From the NCBI GenBank assembly GCA_015852425.1, contig JAAAIG010000018.1:51943-115942 (forward strand): a stretch of DNA of 64,000 nucleotides, in the 5' to 3' direction. Below, in pieces: positions 1 through 13,204 of this stretch. The notes beneath the pieces were generated by a model. The model saw only the letters and a program-made list of their open reading frames with translations. It had not been told where the DNA came from and searched no databases. Made by a program: the position numbers and the translations under genes. This DNA is from Gryganskiella cystojenkinii. Its lineage: Eukaryota > Mortierellomycota > Mortierellomycetes > Mortierellales > Mortierellaceae. Within the stretch, counting starts at the first letter, position 1, and each line of letters begins with the position of its first letter.

Positions 1-1825
<1,825 letters not shown>

Positions 1826-2918
1826 AAAATGAACGAAAGCCAGCAAGGAAGGAAAGGTAGCATTAGTCGTTAGGTGAATCAATTTCGTAATAAATAAAAT
1901 ACTCATACACAACTCGATACTCTCAATGGTGTCCTTGGTGGAGTCCAAGGTAGCCCTCTATGGACACATTGCATGTGACGTCACGTTTTTTTTTCTTTTT
2001 CAGATGCACATAAAGCCAGTTCTTGCATTTCTTTTTCTCTTCACAGCAAACACATTTCCAAGGTACGAGCGCCAACACACAGGGAAAAAGAATATGGAAC
2101 CGCCCCACAGGAAACTTAGAAAAGAATGACACCGAGTGATGACACATTGGAGTAGAGCATTCAACGTTTATGGCCTCAGGGATTCGTCGTGTTTACTCTC
2201 TTGAGCTTATCTTGTCGTCTGCGCAACCGTTGCTTTCGAGCTTCTTTCTTTTTCAATTTCAATTTATCCACTCCTTCCACCTGGATAAACAGGATAAGGG
2301 TTCTTTCTTGTCCTGGGGTACATTTTTCTTGGGCTTTTATTCCTTCATCATGCCTGTTGAGGTTCTTCTCGAGATCAAACTCTTGAGGAAGTAAAGGTGT
2401 TTGATGTGACCCATATTTCCTATGGGAGAGGCTAATGAGATCGTGTTAGTAAGGATCGGAAAGGTTTCCTTGTTTTGTTCCAAGGTTGGTTTTGTGAGTG
2501 CGATAATGGCGACTGAATATGCAAAAAGAAAGGTTAACCTGGATGCGCAGCGATAAGAGCAGAGGAGTTGTTCACGACGTTTTGTTCCCTGAAGTTGTAC
2601 CTCCCAAGGAGGGCGTGCTTGCAATGAAGTTTTTAAACTTGATCTTATCTGACGGTTATTTCACTTTCTAAGAATCCTCTGAACTGGTTCCTGAGCGAGT
2701 GACATGCTGGATATGCCACACTTTTCGCGACAATTACTGACTCGTCTCCCAGCCATTCTTTTTTTTTGTGTCACAGAACTTTGATTAGTCGTAAGGACTA
2801 CAGATATTAAGGCACCGCTTTTAGCTCAGAAATCAATAAAGCCAACAGAAAATTTTTCTATTTGCTCCTCCTCTTTCCCTTTCTCTTTCTCCAACCCCAC
2901 CCTCTTTCCCTTTTCACG
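1826..2918. other. ARF1-RPL7 intergenic region
   Basis: The first ~250 bases are ARF1 3' UTR with AATAAA-like signals near 1891. The last ~80 bases before 2919 are a strongly pyrimidine-rich leader (CTCCTCCTCTTTCCC and on), as often seen upstream of ribosomal protein genes. The middle (2170-2610) shows a possible spliced minus-strand coding remnant, listed separately. Confidence 0.6.
2176..2607 (-). other. possible spliced minus-strand gene or gene remnant
   Basis: On the minus strand an open frame ends at TGA 2176-2178 with a very basic tail (KKKEARKQRLRRRQDKLKR). Upstream is an intron-like segment, 2420-2538, with GT at 2538, a perfect TACTAAC branch motif at 2445-2451 and AG at 2420. The frame stays open on both sides of that junction. 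A second frame also reads through the same junction, so the true frame is undecided. I do not recognise the product and see no convincing start codon. It may be a short lineage-specific gene, a decayed gene, or chance. Confidence 0.25.
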
Positions 2919-5064
2919 ATGACTACGTAAGTTTGTGTTGCTTCTTTCTCAAGAACTTCACTTTCCACCCCTCCCCAAGAAGAATATTTGTCTGTTTGAA
3001 ATCAATAAGACGCATTACGGATAACAGGAAGGAAATACGAGATTTAAAGAGTTTTGTTTGATGGGGTCCATTTTATCTCTCTCGGTGAGAGGTATGATGC
3101 CCATTGACAACTACTTAGGTCCTCGGTGAACTGCTGTTTCTCAAGGTTATGACGAAGTTTGTTTGGTTTGAAGCAACGTTTCTATCTCGGTGATAGTAAT
3201 TTATTTGCTCGCCTTTGCTTCTACTTGGGGTCTTGAGCTTTAGGGAACTTGGCTTTAGTGACAATCCCTTGGCTTTAAAAGCATTCTGTGACTCTGGTCA
3301 TTGACTACTCTTCTCATGGAAGGCAATCTGGATCTCTGATGTAAAGTTCTTTTACAGTCTTTGATCTTTCTAAAGATTGTAGTCGAGTCAATGAATTCAG
3401 ATGTCGTATTCCAAACCGTTTTTTCTCATCAGTGAGAAACAAACGTGTATGGGTTCGTTGTTGTGTGATGGTCGCCATGTTCAGATCGAACTCGTTTTTC
3501 TCGGTGCAAAATGATTCAATCTAAATCTCCCCTTTTCTGCATCTCGAGCTTTTTTGATCAAGATCATGAAAAAGAGGGAGAAAGAACTAGCGCCAACTCC
3601 AATTAAAACAATTCGTCGGATGTCAAACGCATATCCTTGCCATAATTTTGACTGTTGCCAATTTTGCCAGTGTTTTGCTTGCCTCCCCCTGATACTGTCA
3701 CTGTTAAACTCTTTGAGGTCTTGAGGACAACACCGAACAAAAGTCGAACCGTACAAGCTGCTGAGTGTTTGTCGAGTAGGATGATTGAAGTCTCCTCTCT
3801 GATATCACTTTTCACCTTGTCGACATTGTCGTTGTTGGCATCATTTCCTCAGAGTGTTTTAGTAGTGGCGGACAGGTGGGGATTCAGTGCCGCTGAAAGA
3901 AAAAGGGAGCCAGAAAAAATTTATCACAAGTTTTTATATGTGACAGTCCGACGAGACCAAACTTTTTTCCTAATGTTTCCAACTTCTTTTTACTTCAGTA
4001 CCACCCCTACCCTTTCGCACGTTCTCGTCCCCGAGACTTTGTTGAAGAAGAGAAAGGCCCAGGACAAGGCTACCGCTGAGAAGCGTGTTGCTGATGTTGC
4101 TGCTCGCAAGGTAATTATTTTCATTTTCTTTTATTTATGTCATGTTTGAATAACAAAACAACTATTTTCGAGTCGAGTCGAGTCCAAGTTGTCGAGAACC
4201 ATTGTTTGCATTATGATGAAAAGCTATACCGCATTTCGTGGCTAGCCTTCTGGCGATGTTGCTAACGTCAACCATCTTTCGGGACTGATTCACAATCAAT
4301 GTTTCCTCGACAACTCGAACTCTTGACTCGTCTTTGTTTGGTTGTTTTGTTGCTCAGCCTCGCAATTGTTCAGATTTGGTATTGAAATAACGAAAAACTA
4401 ATTCCTCCATTGTCTTGTTATCTTCAATCCCAACCAGGCTCGCAAGGCTTCTCGCAAGGTCATCTTCAAGAAGGCCGAGAAGTACGCCCGCGAGTACCAC
4501 GCCAAGGAGCGCGATGAGATCCGTCTCCGTCGCCAGGCCAAGGCCTCCGGAAACTTCTACGTTCCCGCCCAGCCCAAGCTTGCCTTCGTGATCCGTATCA
4601 AGGGTATCAACCACATCGCCCCCAAGCCCCGCAAGGTCATGCAGTTGTTGCGTCTTTTGCAGATCAACAACGGTGTCTTTGTCAAGTTGACCCGTGCCAC
4701 TACCCAGATGTTGCAGTTGATCAACCCCTATGTCGCCTATGGTGAGCCCAACCTCAAGTCTGTTCGCGAGTTGATCTACAAGCGCGGCTATGGTAAGGTC
4801 AACAAGCAGCGTATCCCCTTGTCCGACAACTCGATCATCGAGAAGTCTCTTGGCAAGTTCGGCATTGTCTGCATTGAGGATTTGATCCACGAGATCTACA
4901 CCGTTGGCCCCAACTTCAAGCAGGCCTCCAACTTCCTCTGGCCCTTCAAGCTGTCCAACGCCACCGGTGGTTTCTCCGCCAAGAAGGCCTTGCACTTTAT
5001 CGAGGGTGGTGACTCTGGCGATCGCGAGAACAAGATCAACAACTTGATCCGCCAGATGAACTAG
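2919..5064 (+). CDS. RPL7: 60S ribosomal protein L7 (uL30)
   Basis: Exons 2919-2926, 3999-4110 and 4438-5064 give a 248-residue protein, the normal length for eukaryotic L7. The eight-base first exon (ATG ACT AC) continues into TACCACCCC, giving [16 protein letters not shown]. The N-terminal basic extension runs through [17 protein letters not shown]. The conserved L30 core includes [17 protein letters not shown] and [19 protein letters not shown]. It is a structural protein of the large subunit. Intron 1 is 1072 bp and intron 2 is 327 bp; the latter appears to host a snoRNA. The tiny first exon followed by a long intron is common in fungal ribosomal protein genes. The upstream leader is pyrimidine-rich, in keeping with growth-regulated expression. 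Confidence 0.97.
4201..4296 (+). ncRNA. intronic C/D box snoRNA, predicted 25S rRNA 2'-O-methylation guide
   Basis: Inside RPL7 intron 2 a perfect C box (ATGATGA, 4213-4219) and a D box (CTGA, 4285-4288) lie 65 bases apart. They are flanked by complementary ATTGT (4201-4205) and ACAAT (4292-4296), a possible terminal stem. The 13 bases before the D box, ACCATCTTTCGGG (4271-4283), are exactly complementary to CCCGAAAGATGGT, a universally conserved stretch of large-subunit rRNA. By the rule that the methylated base pairs with the fifth nucleotide upstream of the D box, the target is the G of CCCG, which is G805 in yeast 25S numbering. In S. cerevisiae the introns of RPL7A and RPL7B carry snR39 and snR59, which guide A807 in the same stretch. 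A possible imperfect D'/C' pair is at about 4249-4260. The rRNA sequence is recalled, not searched. Confidence 0.8.
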
Positions 5065-5762
5065 GTTGTTTTGGATTGTTTCCTCTATCGACTGACCTTC
5101 ACACCCCCATAACTTGTATATCCTCCCTTGCTGTAATTTTATTAAAGTCTTTAAAAAAGAACTCTTATGTTACAGCGCAATATCGTTTCTGGTTATCTTT
5201 GAACGTGGTTTTGAGGTGGTGGTTGTCTCTTGCACATGATTTTATTTTATGGGAGAGAGAGGTGTATTAATAAAAACGAGCACAAGGGCCTAAGTGTGAG
5301 GCTGGAGAGAGAAGGGTGGTGGGCGGAGGAAGAAGATAGGGTGTGGCGTTTGGCTGTCTGTGTGGTGCTGTGTCTCTGTGGGGAAGAGAGACTGAACGGA
5401 AGAAAGAAAGTGAGGGCTGGTTCATCCCGCTCACTCCATCCCTCTCATCTCGGCTCAGTGCTAGTAGTCAAAAAAAAAAGAAGATGACTTTTTATTTTGC
5501 AGGCACGTCCTCTATCCTTTGGTCCACGTCCCACTTCATTCTTTTCATCCTTTGTCCCTTTTTTTTGTCATCACTGATCGATTCCCTTTTTGGAACCTCC
5601 TTCATCTACGGGACATCGTCTCTATCGCTCTCCTCTCTCCTCTCTTATCCACCCTTCTTCTTTTTTCATCTTGAAGGCACAGGAACATCATCACAACTAG
5701 GAGAATCATCCGGAATCCCACATCACTCTTTCAGTCCCTCTTCTCATTCGACATAGCTGAGC
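5065..5762. other. RPL7-PIK1 intergenic region
   Basis: It holds the RPL7 3' UTR (AATAAA-like AATAAAAAC near 5268), then a purine-rich tract at 5290-5420 and a T/C-rich leader from 5500 into the PIK1 start. No coding exon or RNA gene was recognised. Confidence 0.6.
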
Positions 5763-8700
5763 ATGATGAACTCGGTCAACTCGGGCAACTCGTTGCTTCT
5801 CCGGCTGTTCAAGTCTGAATTCTTCAATGCCTGGATCGCAGTCTCGTACCTGTTTAAATACCCTGATGCGGTCGGGATCCAGCATTACCTCTGCAACGAG
5901 CTCAAAAAGTTTCCTCTGGATGAGATTGAATTCTTTTTGCCCCAACTTTGGTAACAAACCACTCCTCACCCCTGCTGATTCTTTAGACACGTAGGCGGCT
6001 CAAGGAGAGCGATGTCGACTTGGACAACCACCCTAACCACATTCGCTTTTGTAATTCACTTTTTTTTTTTTCTTCCCTGTTCCAATTGTTGATAGTCATC
6101 TGTTGATCAGCAGGCCCTCGGAATCAGTTGCCCTGGAGAACTTTATCCTGGATAGATGCCAGATCTCATCGCATATGGCCATCCTTGTAAGATTCACGAC
6201 ACACTGTTCGCAATGGATTTTGGTTGGGACACGTCAGGAGATGACAAGGAGCGCAGTGAAAGGGAGAGTATCGACAACAGAATCGTACATCTGATTATAT
6301 GACCTACAGAGATGCGGCACCACCAGCCCAACAAAACACTCGTGTGTCATGGACTCAAGCAACAAGCAACAAAAACACAAAGATATAACAAACCAAAGAG
6401 ACGAGAGCCTGAACCGTTGGCGCTTTTTAGCAGGATTCTTGTGCAACCGAAAGAAAAGACGAAGCGGGCATCTTATCGTGGACGGGGTTGACAGGAATGC
6501 ATGGGACACTTGGATTAAAACCACTGGCCGTGGACTATACTTTTTCCCGTTCGCGCGACGATTGAGATCACGACCGAAAAAAAGGTAGTCCGCACAAGTC
6601 CATTGACTCCTTTTCATTCATCGGTGCTGTTTCTTGTATCTAGACTCTTTGGTATCTGCAAGCATATACTTCGGATCTGGCCGCCACTCCAAACTCACCA
6701 TCCTTCAAACTCTGCAAACGAGTTTTCAACAAATGTCAGGCGATCGTTTTTGCAACAGAGGCACCCGGAGAATACGAGGAGATCTTTGGCAAGAATGGCG
6801 TTCCCAAAGTCAAAGAAAACGCACTCTCGGCCATGGTCGGTATGGGTGTCATGTTGGCCGCGTTTGGACAGCCCTTGATGACAAAATCTCCTGGACAGCT
6901 CGCCTTGGCGCAGGGTCGTCGTCCTCGTGCCTACAGTACCAGTCTCGAGAATGCCGATGACACAGCCGGAGAGACAGGGTCGCAATCAACACAACAACAG
7001 CAGCAGCATCAACATCAACATCAACATAACGGAAACAACAACCATGCAACCCCTGACGAGAGTGGCCGGTCCACACCCGGAGCAGGACATACCAAGCAGG
7101 AATCTGAGAGCGCGACTTCGCCTCGATCTGCCACTGGGGAGCCTGGATCACCTCACGCGACTATCTCAGGCATCAACGTGAACACTGTCAACTCAATCCA
7201 CCGCAACCATGTTGTCACTTCACCATCACTGGAAGATCTTCGTGGAGGTCAGGCTTTCAAGTTGAAGCGCGATCGATTCGCAAGCCCACGGTACAGCAAT
7301 GATACAACTCCTTCCTCACCAATCAGCTTAAAGTTCTCGGATCGGGATTCCATGGACGGCCGATCATCTGCAGCCTCTCTAGAACTCGCCAGACGTTCTT
7401 ATTTTCACTCAGAGATGCAGTTCCTATTGGCACTGGTGGACATTGCGACGAGGTTGGTCATTGTGCCCAAGCCTGCGCGTCTGAGCGCCTTGCGAGCTGA
7501 GCTTACACTTCTGAACCACAACCTGCCAGCCGAGATTTGCGTACCCCTGTGGTGTCATGCTACCCTGGAGAACCCTTCGCACCATCGTGTTGTCCGTATA
7601 CCACCACAAGATGCCGTTGTCCTGAACTCTGCTGATCGTGTAAGTCACAGGATGTTTCTCGAAGAATTCTCGGAATATGCAAAGAAAACAATTATTGATC
7701 TTGTCTTTTTTTGCTTGTTTCTCTCTATAGGTTCCCTACTTGTTGCAAGTCGAGGTACTGGAGACTGATATGAGCGTAGAAGAGATTCGCGCCCAACGTA
7801 GAGATCTTGTTGAGCCAGAGGAAGGCGATCAGGAGGAAGCTGTTTCCGAAGTTCAGACGGCAGAGGTCTTGGTGAACGAGGATGGGTCGATTCAAGTGGA
7901 AGCAGCAGTGGTCGAGGATGACACCGAGACTATCAAGGGTGTACCAACAGAATCGACGCCTGATGCCGCCTCTACGACGTCTACGGAGAAGATTCAGGCT
8001 GCGGAAATTGCTGTCCACCCACCAGTAGGATCTCTTGCCGATCTCACTATTTCACCTCCTGGATCACCTGTGCCCACAAGTCCTGTCATCTCTACGGAAC
8101 ACAACATTCGCATCAAGAGCCCCGCACCTTCAACATCTTCTGGTACAGGATCTAACAAGCCCCAGACACAATCACGATCGAACGAGGCTTACTTGCAGAC
8201 AGTGTTGAGACGCCGTGCCTCCAACAGCGCGGACGACTTTGCTGAAAAGATGAGGACAGCTGCCGTCATGTTGGCTCAATTGAACCAGCAACAGGCGAAT
8301 CAACTGGCTCCTGGACCCAACAACAACGCTCGGACGAGTGCTCAGTCAAGATCTGCCATCAAGGCGAAGGCCAACTCTGTAGAAGATATCCGGGCCAAAA
8401 TTATCAAGGAGATGATGGCGTTGGAGGAGCAGAGGATGCAGCGCATGAAGATCGAGGGCGTCAGCAGCGGTGTTGGAGGGGGTGGCGGTGAAGGCGCAGG
8501 TAGTGAGATGTTGGAGGATGAACGCAAGGTCATGGCCAATGTTGCCACCGATGATCCCAGTGGTAAAGTTTATGCCAGAGTGCAGTGCGGTTCAGATATC
8601 GTTTTTCTCCTGCGGATTTTTTTAACATTCCGGACATACTTGCTTGCACCGTTGAAATACTAGCTGCCGTCTTTTCGGAAGGATGGGACTCCAAGATGAA

Positions 8701-9744
8701 CCGCATTCGCGCGTCGTCGCCATATGGACACTTGCCCTCCTGGCAACTTTTGTCCGTTATTGTCAAGCAAGGTGCAGATCTGCGTCAGGAGCAGCTGGCT
8801 TGTCAATTGATCCGCGAAATGGGCTGGATCTGGGAGCGTGCCAAGATTGATGTTTGGATCACATAGTAAGCCCTGGGCTAAATTGAGAGTGATTAGCCTC
8901 CGATCCGTAATATTTTGATACTAATAGCAGCTCTCTCCATCTGCACTTTAGCATGCGCATTTTGGTCACGTCAGACAACTCTGGATTGATAGAGACTGTT
9001 CGCAATACTATTTCTATCCACTCGATCAAGAAGGATGCCTATGCTCGTCGCCTGAATGAGGTTGGCGTTGTATTCACCCTCTATGACTACTTCCAACAGG
9101 TACATTTTCGAACATGATTTTGATATCTGCTACACTTATATACCTATATTGACTCGCTAACATGTCATCTTTTGTGGTTATTCCCTGAACAGAAATTCGG
9201 CGACCCTGCCAGTGAAAAGTTCATCAAAGCTCAGGATAACTTTATGCGATCTTTGGCGGCGTACTCTGTGATCACCTATGTTCTCCAAATCCGTGATCGT
9301 CACAACGGCAACATTCTGTTGGATACGGAAGGCCACATTGTCCATATTGATTTCGGTTTCATGTTGTCCAACTCTCCTGGATCCGTCGGATTTGAGCTGG
9401 CTCCGTTCAAGTTACCTCAGGAATATATTGATGTCCTCGGTGGAGTTAACAGTGAAAAGTTCATGGAGTTCAAGGCCTTGTTGAAGAAGGCGTTTATGGC
9501 GATCCGGAAACATACCGAGAACATTGTGTTGTTGATTGACATGATGTCCAAGGACTCCAAGTTGCCCTGTTTCCAGAACGTGGCCGAGAACGCGGCGGCC
9601 CAAGCGGTTCGGGATCGTTTGGCGCTTAACTTGACGGAACCCCAGGCGGAGGAATTTGTGGAAAAGTTGATTATGAGTAGTTGTTGCAACGTGTTTACGA
9701 GGTTGTATGATACCTTCCAGTACTACTCGAACGGTATTCTGTAG
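5763..9744 (+). CDS. PIK1: phosphatidylinositol 4-kinase (PIK1 / PI4K-beta type)
   Basis: Seven exons (5763-5950, 6096-6186, 6644-7639, 7731-8562, 8664-8865, 8952-9099, 9193-9744) give about 1002 residues. It phosphorylates phosphatidylinositol at position 4, in fungi mainly at the Golgi and nucleus. The N-terminus (residues ~5-110) is the PIK1-specific helical region: LLLRLFKSEFFNAWIAVSYL, then FFLPQLCHLLISRP across the first junction and MAILTLWYLQAY across the second. The middle (~200-690) is low complexity with a Gln/His tract at 6992-7030. The kinase domain starts near residue 700 (VFSEGWDSKMNRIR). The catalytic loop DRHNGN is at ~854 and the HIDFGF metal motif at ~870. The C-terminus FTRLYDTFQYYSNGIL is typical of PI4K-beta rather than the STT4 type. 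The start ATG sits just upstream of the conserved N-terminus. Confidence 0.95.
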
Positions 9745-10004
9745 AAGAAATCGTCGAGCAAGTAGGAGAGGAGGGAATCTTAGATGGTTGAAATGGAAAA
9801 TCATCCAAAAAAAAGTTCGCATAAAAATAACTTAATGGCCATTCTCTGCTTCATGTGACTGCTATTGACTTTATTTTCGTTATTTTTGTTGCCCATTTTT
9901 TCTTTTTCCTTTTTGGGGACACACATTGCCTGTTCCTTCGTTGGTTCTCTTCATTCACTCCTACCATTGACTTCTTTGTTCATTCACATTCACATACGCC
10001 TCAA

Positions 10005-13000
10005 ATGTTGACTTTTGCGGCTTCTGCCAGGGTATCACCCTCGTCGACCGCGCGGAGGTCCCTCATTCTTGCCGTTTCAAAACCTACAGTGACACCAACT
10101 ACAACAATAACGACTACGAGAATACAACAACCTTGTTGGACGTTTTGTCGTTTCCGTCATACACCTTCAGGAAAGGTTCCCCGCGAGCCTTTTGTGAATA
10201 GACCAGCAAGAGGAGAAAGAGGGGGTTATGATCGATCCAGTAGTTACTCGAGACCTGGCGATTACTCGAGACCTGGCGAATTTGCGCCGACCAAGAGATT
10301 TGGAGGCGAAGAATTTAATGCCATCCGTCATACACCTTCGGGAAAGGCTCTCCGTGAGCCTTTTGTGAATGGACCAGCAAGAGGAGAAAGAGGGGGTTAT
10401 GATCGATCCAGTAGTTACTCGGGACCTCGCGACTACTCGAGACCTGGCGAATTTGCGCCAACCAAGAGATCGTTTGGAGGCGAAGAATTTAATGCCATTT
10501 GGGAAACCACAGGTACAGAGCTAAGAAGGTTTATTATTATTATTTTTTGCCGCCATCCAACAGTCTTTTACCAATTGACTGTTTTTTTCCTGCTAATAAC
10601 GCCTTACTTCTTTGCATTTATTTCGACTGAGATAGCCCTTCAAAGTGCGATCGAGCGGTTTAGGTTTCCGGATGCAATGCAAGTCCACTTGGAATCCTTG
10701 GGTGCCACGCGAGATGAGGCCGTATCCATGATTCAAAAGTTTTGCCAACGTGCGCTCAAAGGCGAGGTCCCCGAAGTGAGCAAGAAAGCCATCCGGGTGA
10801 TGGCGGATCAATCCCTGGAGGTTGGCATGACGTTTAAATCCATGGGTGTCACAAGAGAGGAGGCCGTGGCGTCCAAGGTCGATAAGGCTCTTTGGGATGC
10901 GTTCTTCACGCATTGTCAGGACCAGTTCCCACCAGAGGCTCTGTTCAGGATGACTAGACTTCGAGAGATCTCGGACATGCGGTTCCCGGCTGAGTGGAAT
11001 CCTGCTGCACGTATGATGAAGAGGTAAGAGGACCGAGACCACATTGCAGGGAGTCATCGAGGAGCAGCCGACTTTTGGGTCCAACATGCGTAGAGTTTCG
11101 TTCTTTTTGCCTAACATTTCGTGTTCTCGGCACTTGCCCGATAGAAAAATCATCATGCACGTTGGACCAACAAACTCGGGAAAGACGCATAACGCGTTGG
11201 TGCGATTACAAAGCGCAGATTCAGGAGCTTATCTCTCACCACTGAGATTGTTGGCACACGAGATTTTTGAGCGTCTGAACAAGGCTGGAACACCCTGTAA
11301 TTTGGTCACGGGCGAGGAGCGGCGTTATGGCACCTTTGACAAGAACGGTCAACCGATGCCCGAGGCCTCGCAGATGACGTCCTGTACGATTGAGATGGCG
11401 GACATGTCGAAAAGAATAGAGGTTGCGGTCATTGATGAGATTCAGATGTTGGCGGATCGGGAGCGTGGCTGGGCTTGGACCCAGGCTTTGATGTGTCTTC
11501 CCGCCAGAGAGTTGCATCTCTGTGGTGAACCGACGGTCGTGGAATTGGTCAAAAAGATCTGTGCGCTGACGAATGAGGAGGTCGAGGTTCATACGTACGA
11601 TCGGTTGAGCAAGTTGGAAATGCAGGAAGAGAGTTTGCATGGAAGGCTGGACAAGATCCAGAAAGGCGATTGTGTGGTGACGTTTTCGAGAAAGAATATC
11701 TTTATGCTCAAGAAGGCGATCGAGGCCGAGACCGGGTTGCGATGTGCGGTCGCGTATGGTGGTTTGCCACCCGAGAGTCGATCGTTGCAGGCCAAGTTGT
11801 TTAACGACCCCAACAGTGGATACGATGTCTTGGTCGCCAGTGATGCCATTGGCATGGGTCTGAACCTGTGAGTAGCATAAAAAAAAAGATGGATCCAAGG
11901 TCTTCTAGACACTGGGATTTTGTAAGGTCACAATTTGCTGATATATCTTTGTCCTTTACCTCTCCCTTCTATTGAAATAGGAACATCCGGCGTGTGATCT
12001 TTGAGGCGGTCGAAAAGTTTGACGGAAATGTGGTCCGAGACCTGAGTCTGACGCAGCTGAAGCAGATTGCTGGACGTGCTGGACGCTTCGGAACCGATTA
12101 TGCTGTCGGAAAGGCCACGACCCTTCTTCAAGTAGATATCCCAGCCCTGAAGAGAGCCTTGGCAGCGCCAATGACCGAAATCACTGTAATGTGCCTTGCT
12201 GTCGTGCAGAAATTATACACGCTTATTTGAACGGCAATGTTCTTAAGGACTAACTGACTAACTGCGCTGTATTTTTTTCGTATTTTTAATAGCAAGCTTG
12301 TCTGCAACCGCCAACTGAAAAGTTTGAGGAATTTATGATCCACATACCCGGCGCACCGTTTTCACATGTCCTCAGGATGTTTGAGTTGATGGCCCGTAAC
12401 AACTCGAGTGTTTTCAAACTTGGCAACTTGAGGCCCATGATTGTAAGTGGCCCTTCTTTTTTCGTTTCTCAGCGGACCGAGGGCTCGCCAGTTGGCTGAC
12501 AAGTCAAAGGGGAGGAAGTCATTAACATTAATTTTTCTTTTCTTTCTTTTTCATTCAGTCTGCAGCAAAGATCATTGACAACATCAAAATGCCGACACGT
12601 GAACGTTTGGCGTTTATCTCTGCACCGATCCAGATCCGAAACTATTTTGTGGTCGAGGCGGCCAAGAAGTTAGCCAGGGCTGTAGGTCAATCGACCACAG
12701 TGGGGATTGATGAACTCATTCGACTTCCAAAGCGGTCTATGGAAGAGGATCCGACTCAAAAATTGGACCTTCAAGTTTTGGAATCAACCCATCGTATTAT
12801 CATGCTTTATATGTGGCTCGGGTAAGGAAACTAGCGCCCACAACAAGGCACGACAAAAAAGCTTTTTTTTTTCTGAGGTTGATCGACATGACACTGATCA
12901 GCTGTGTTCTCTCTCTTTTTGTTTCTGTTTTTGTAGTCAACGTTTTGTGGATGTAATGCCAGAGTCCGGTACGGACAGTGTGGCAAGCAAACGCAAGGAA

Positions 13001-13204
13001 GAATGCGAAAAGTTTATCGAGGCTGCGTTGAAGCAAGCTCAGAATGATCGACTCCGCAGACAACTGGAGAAGGGAGAAGAGAAGGCAAGAAAGGCTTTGC
13101 TTCGTCAACAGGGTGGTGCTGCTGTTGCTACTCCAGCTGTAGAGATGACTGCTGCCTCGACTGAGGGTCAGATCACCACTGACAAGAGCGCCGCGTCTTC
13201 ATAG
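10005..13204 (+). CDS. SUV3: mitochondrial ATP-dependent RNA helicase SUV3
   Basis: Seven exons (10005-10512, 10636-11023, 11145-11867, 11981-12185, 12293-12442, 12559-12821, 12937-13204) give about 834 residues. SUV3 unwinds RNA for the mitochondrial degradosome. The N-terminus MLTFAASARVSPSSTARRS is Arg/Ser/Ala-rich without acids, like a mitochondrial presequence. An internal tandem repeat follows (separate entry). Motif I GPTNSGKTHNAL is at ~306, motif II VIDEIQM near 393, SDAIGMGLNL near 532 and motif VI QIAGRAGRFG near 568. The open frame runs through intron 1 (123 bp, a multiple of three), so retention would not break the protein. A shift at 11024-11144 is resolved by an intron joining MMKR to KIIMHVGP, as in SUV3 homologues. 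The tail after ~770 is Ala/Gln/Lys-rich and variable. Confidence 0.95.
10155..10499 (+). repeat. in-frame tandem duplication inside SUV3
   Basis: Two adjacent copies, 10155-10325 (171 bp) and 10326-10499 (174 bp), differ at only a dozen or so bases plus one inserted codon. Each encodes about 57 residues starting RHTPSGK and ending FGGEEFNAI, rich in Gly, Arg and Ser, with a smaller SYSRPGDYSRPG echo inside copy one. The copies lie between the presequence and the helicase core, outside conserved parts of the family. High DNA identity points to recent duplication. Confidence 0.93.

Noticed and set aside
6187..6643. Open frames inside a 457-bp segment of PIK1
   Set aside because: The conserved protein skips it (MAIL joined to TLWYLQAY) with proper GT and AG ends, so it is an intron.
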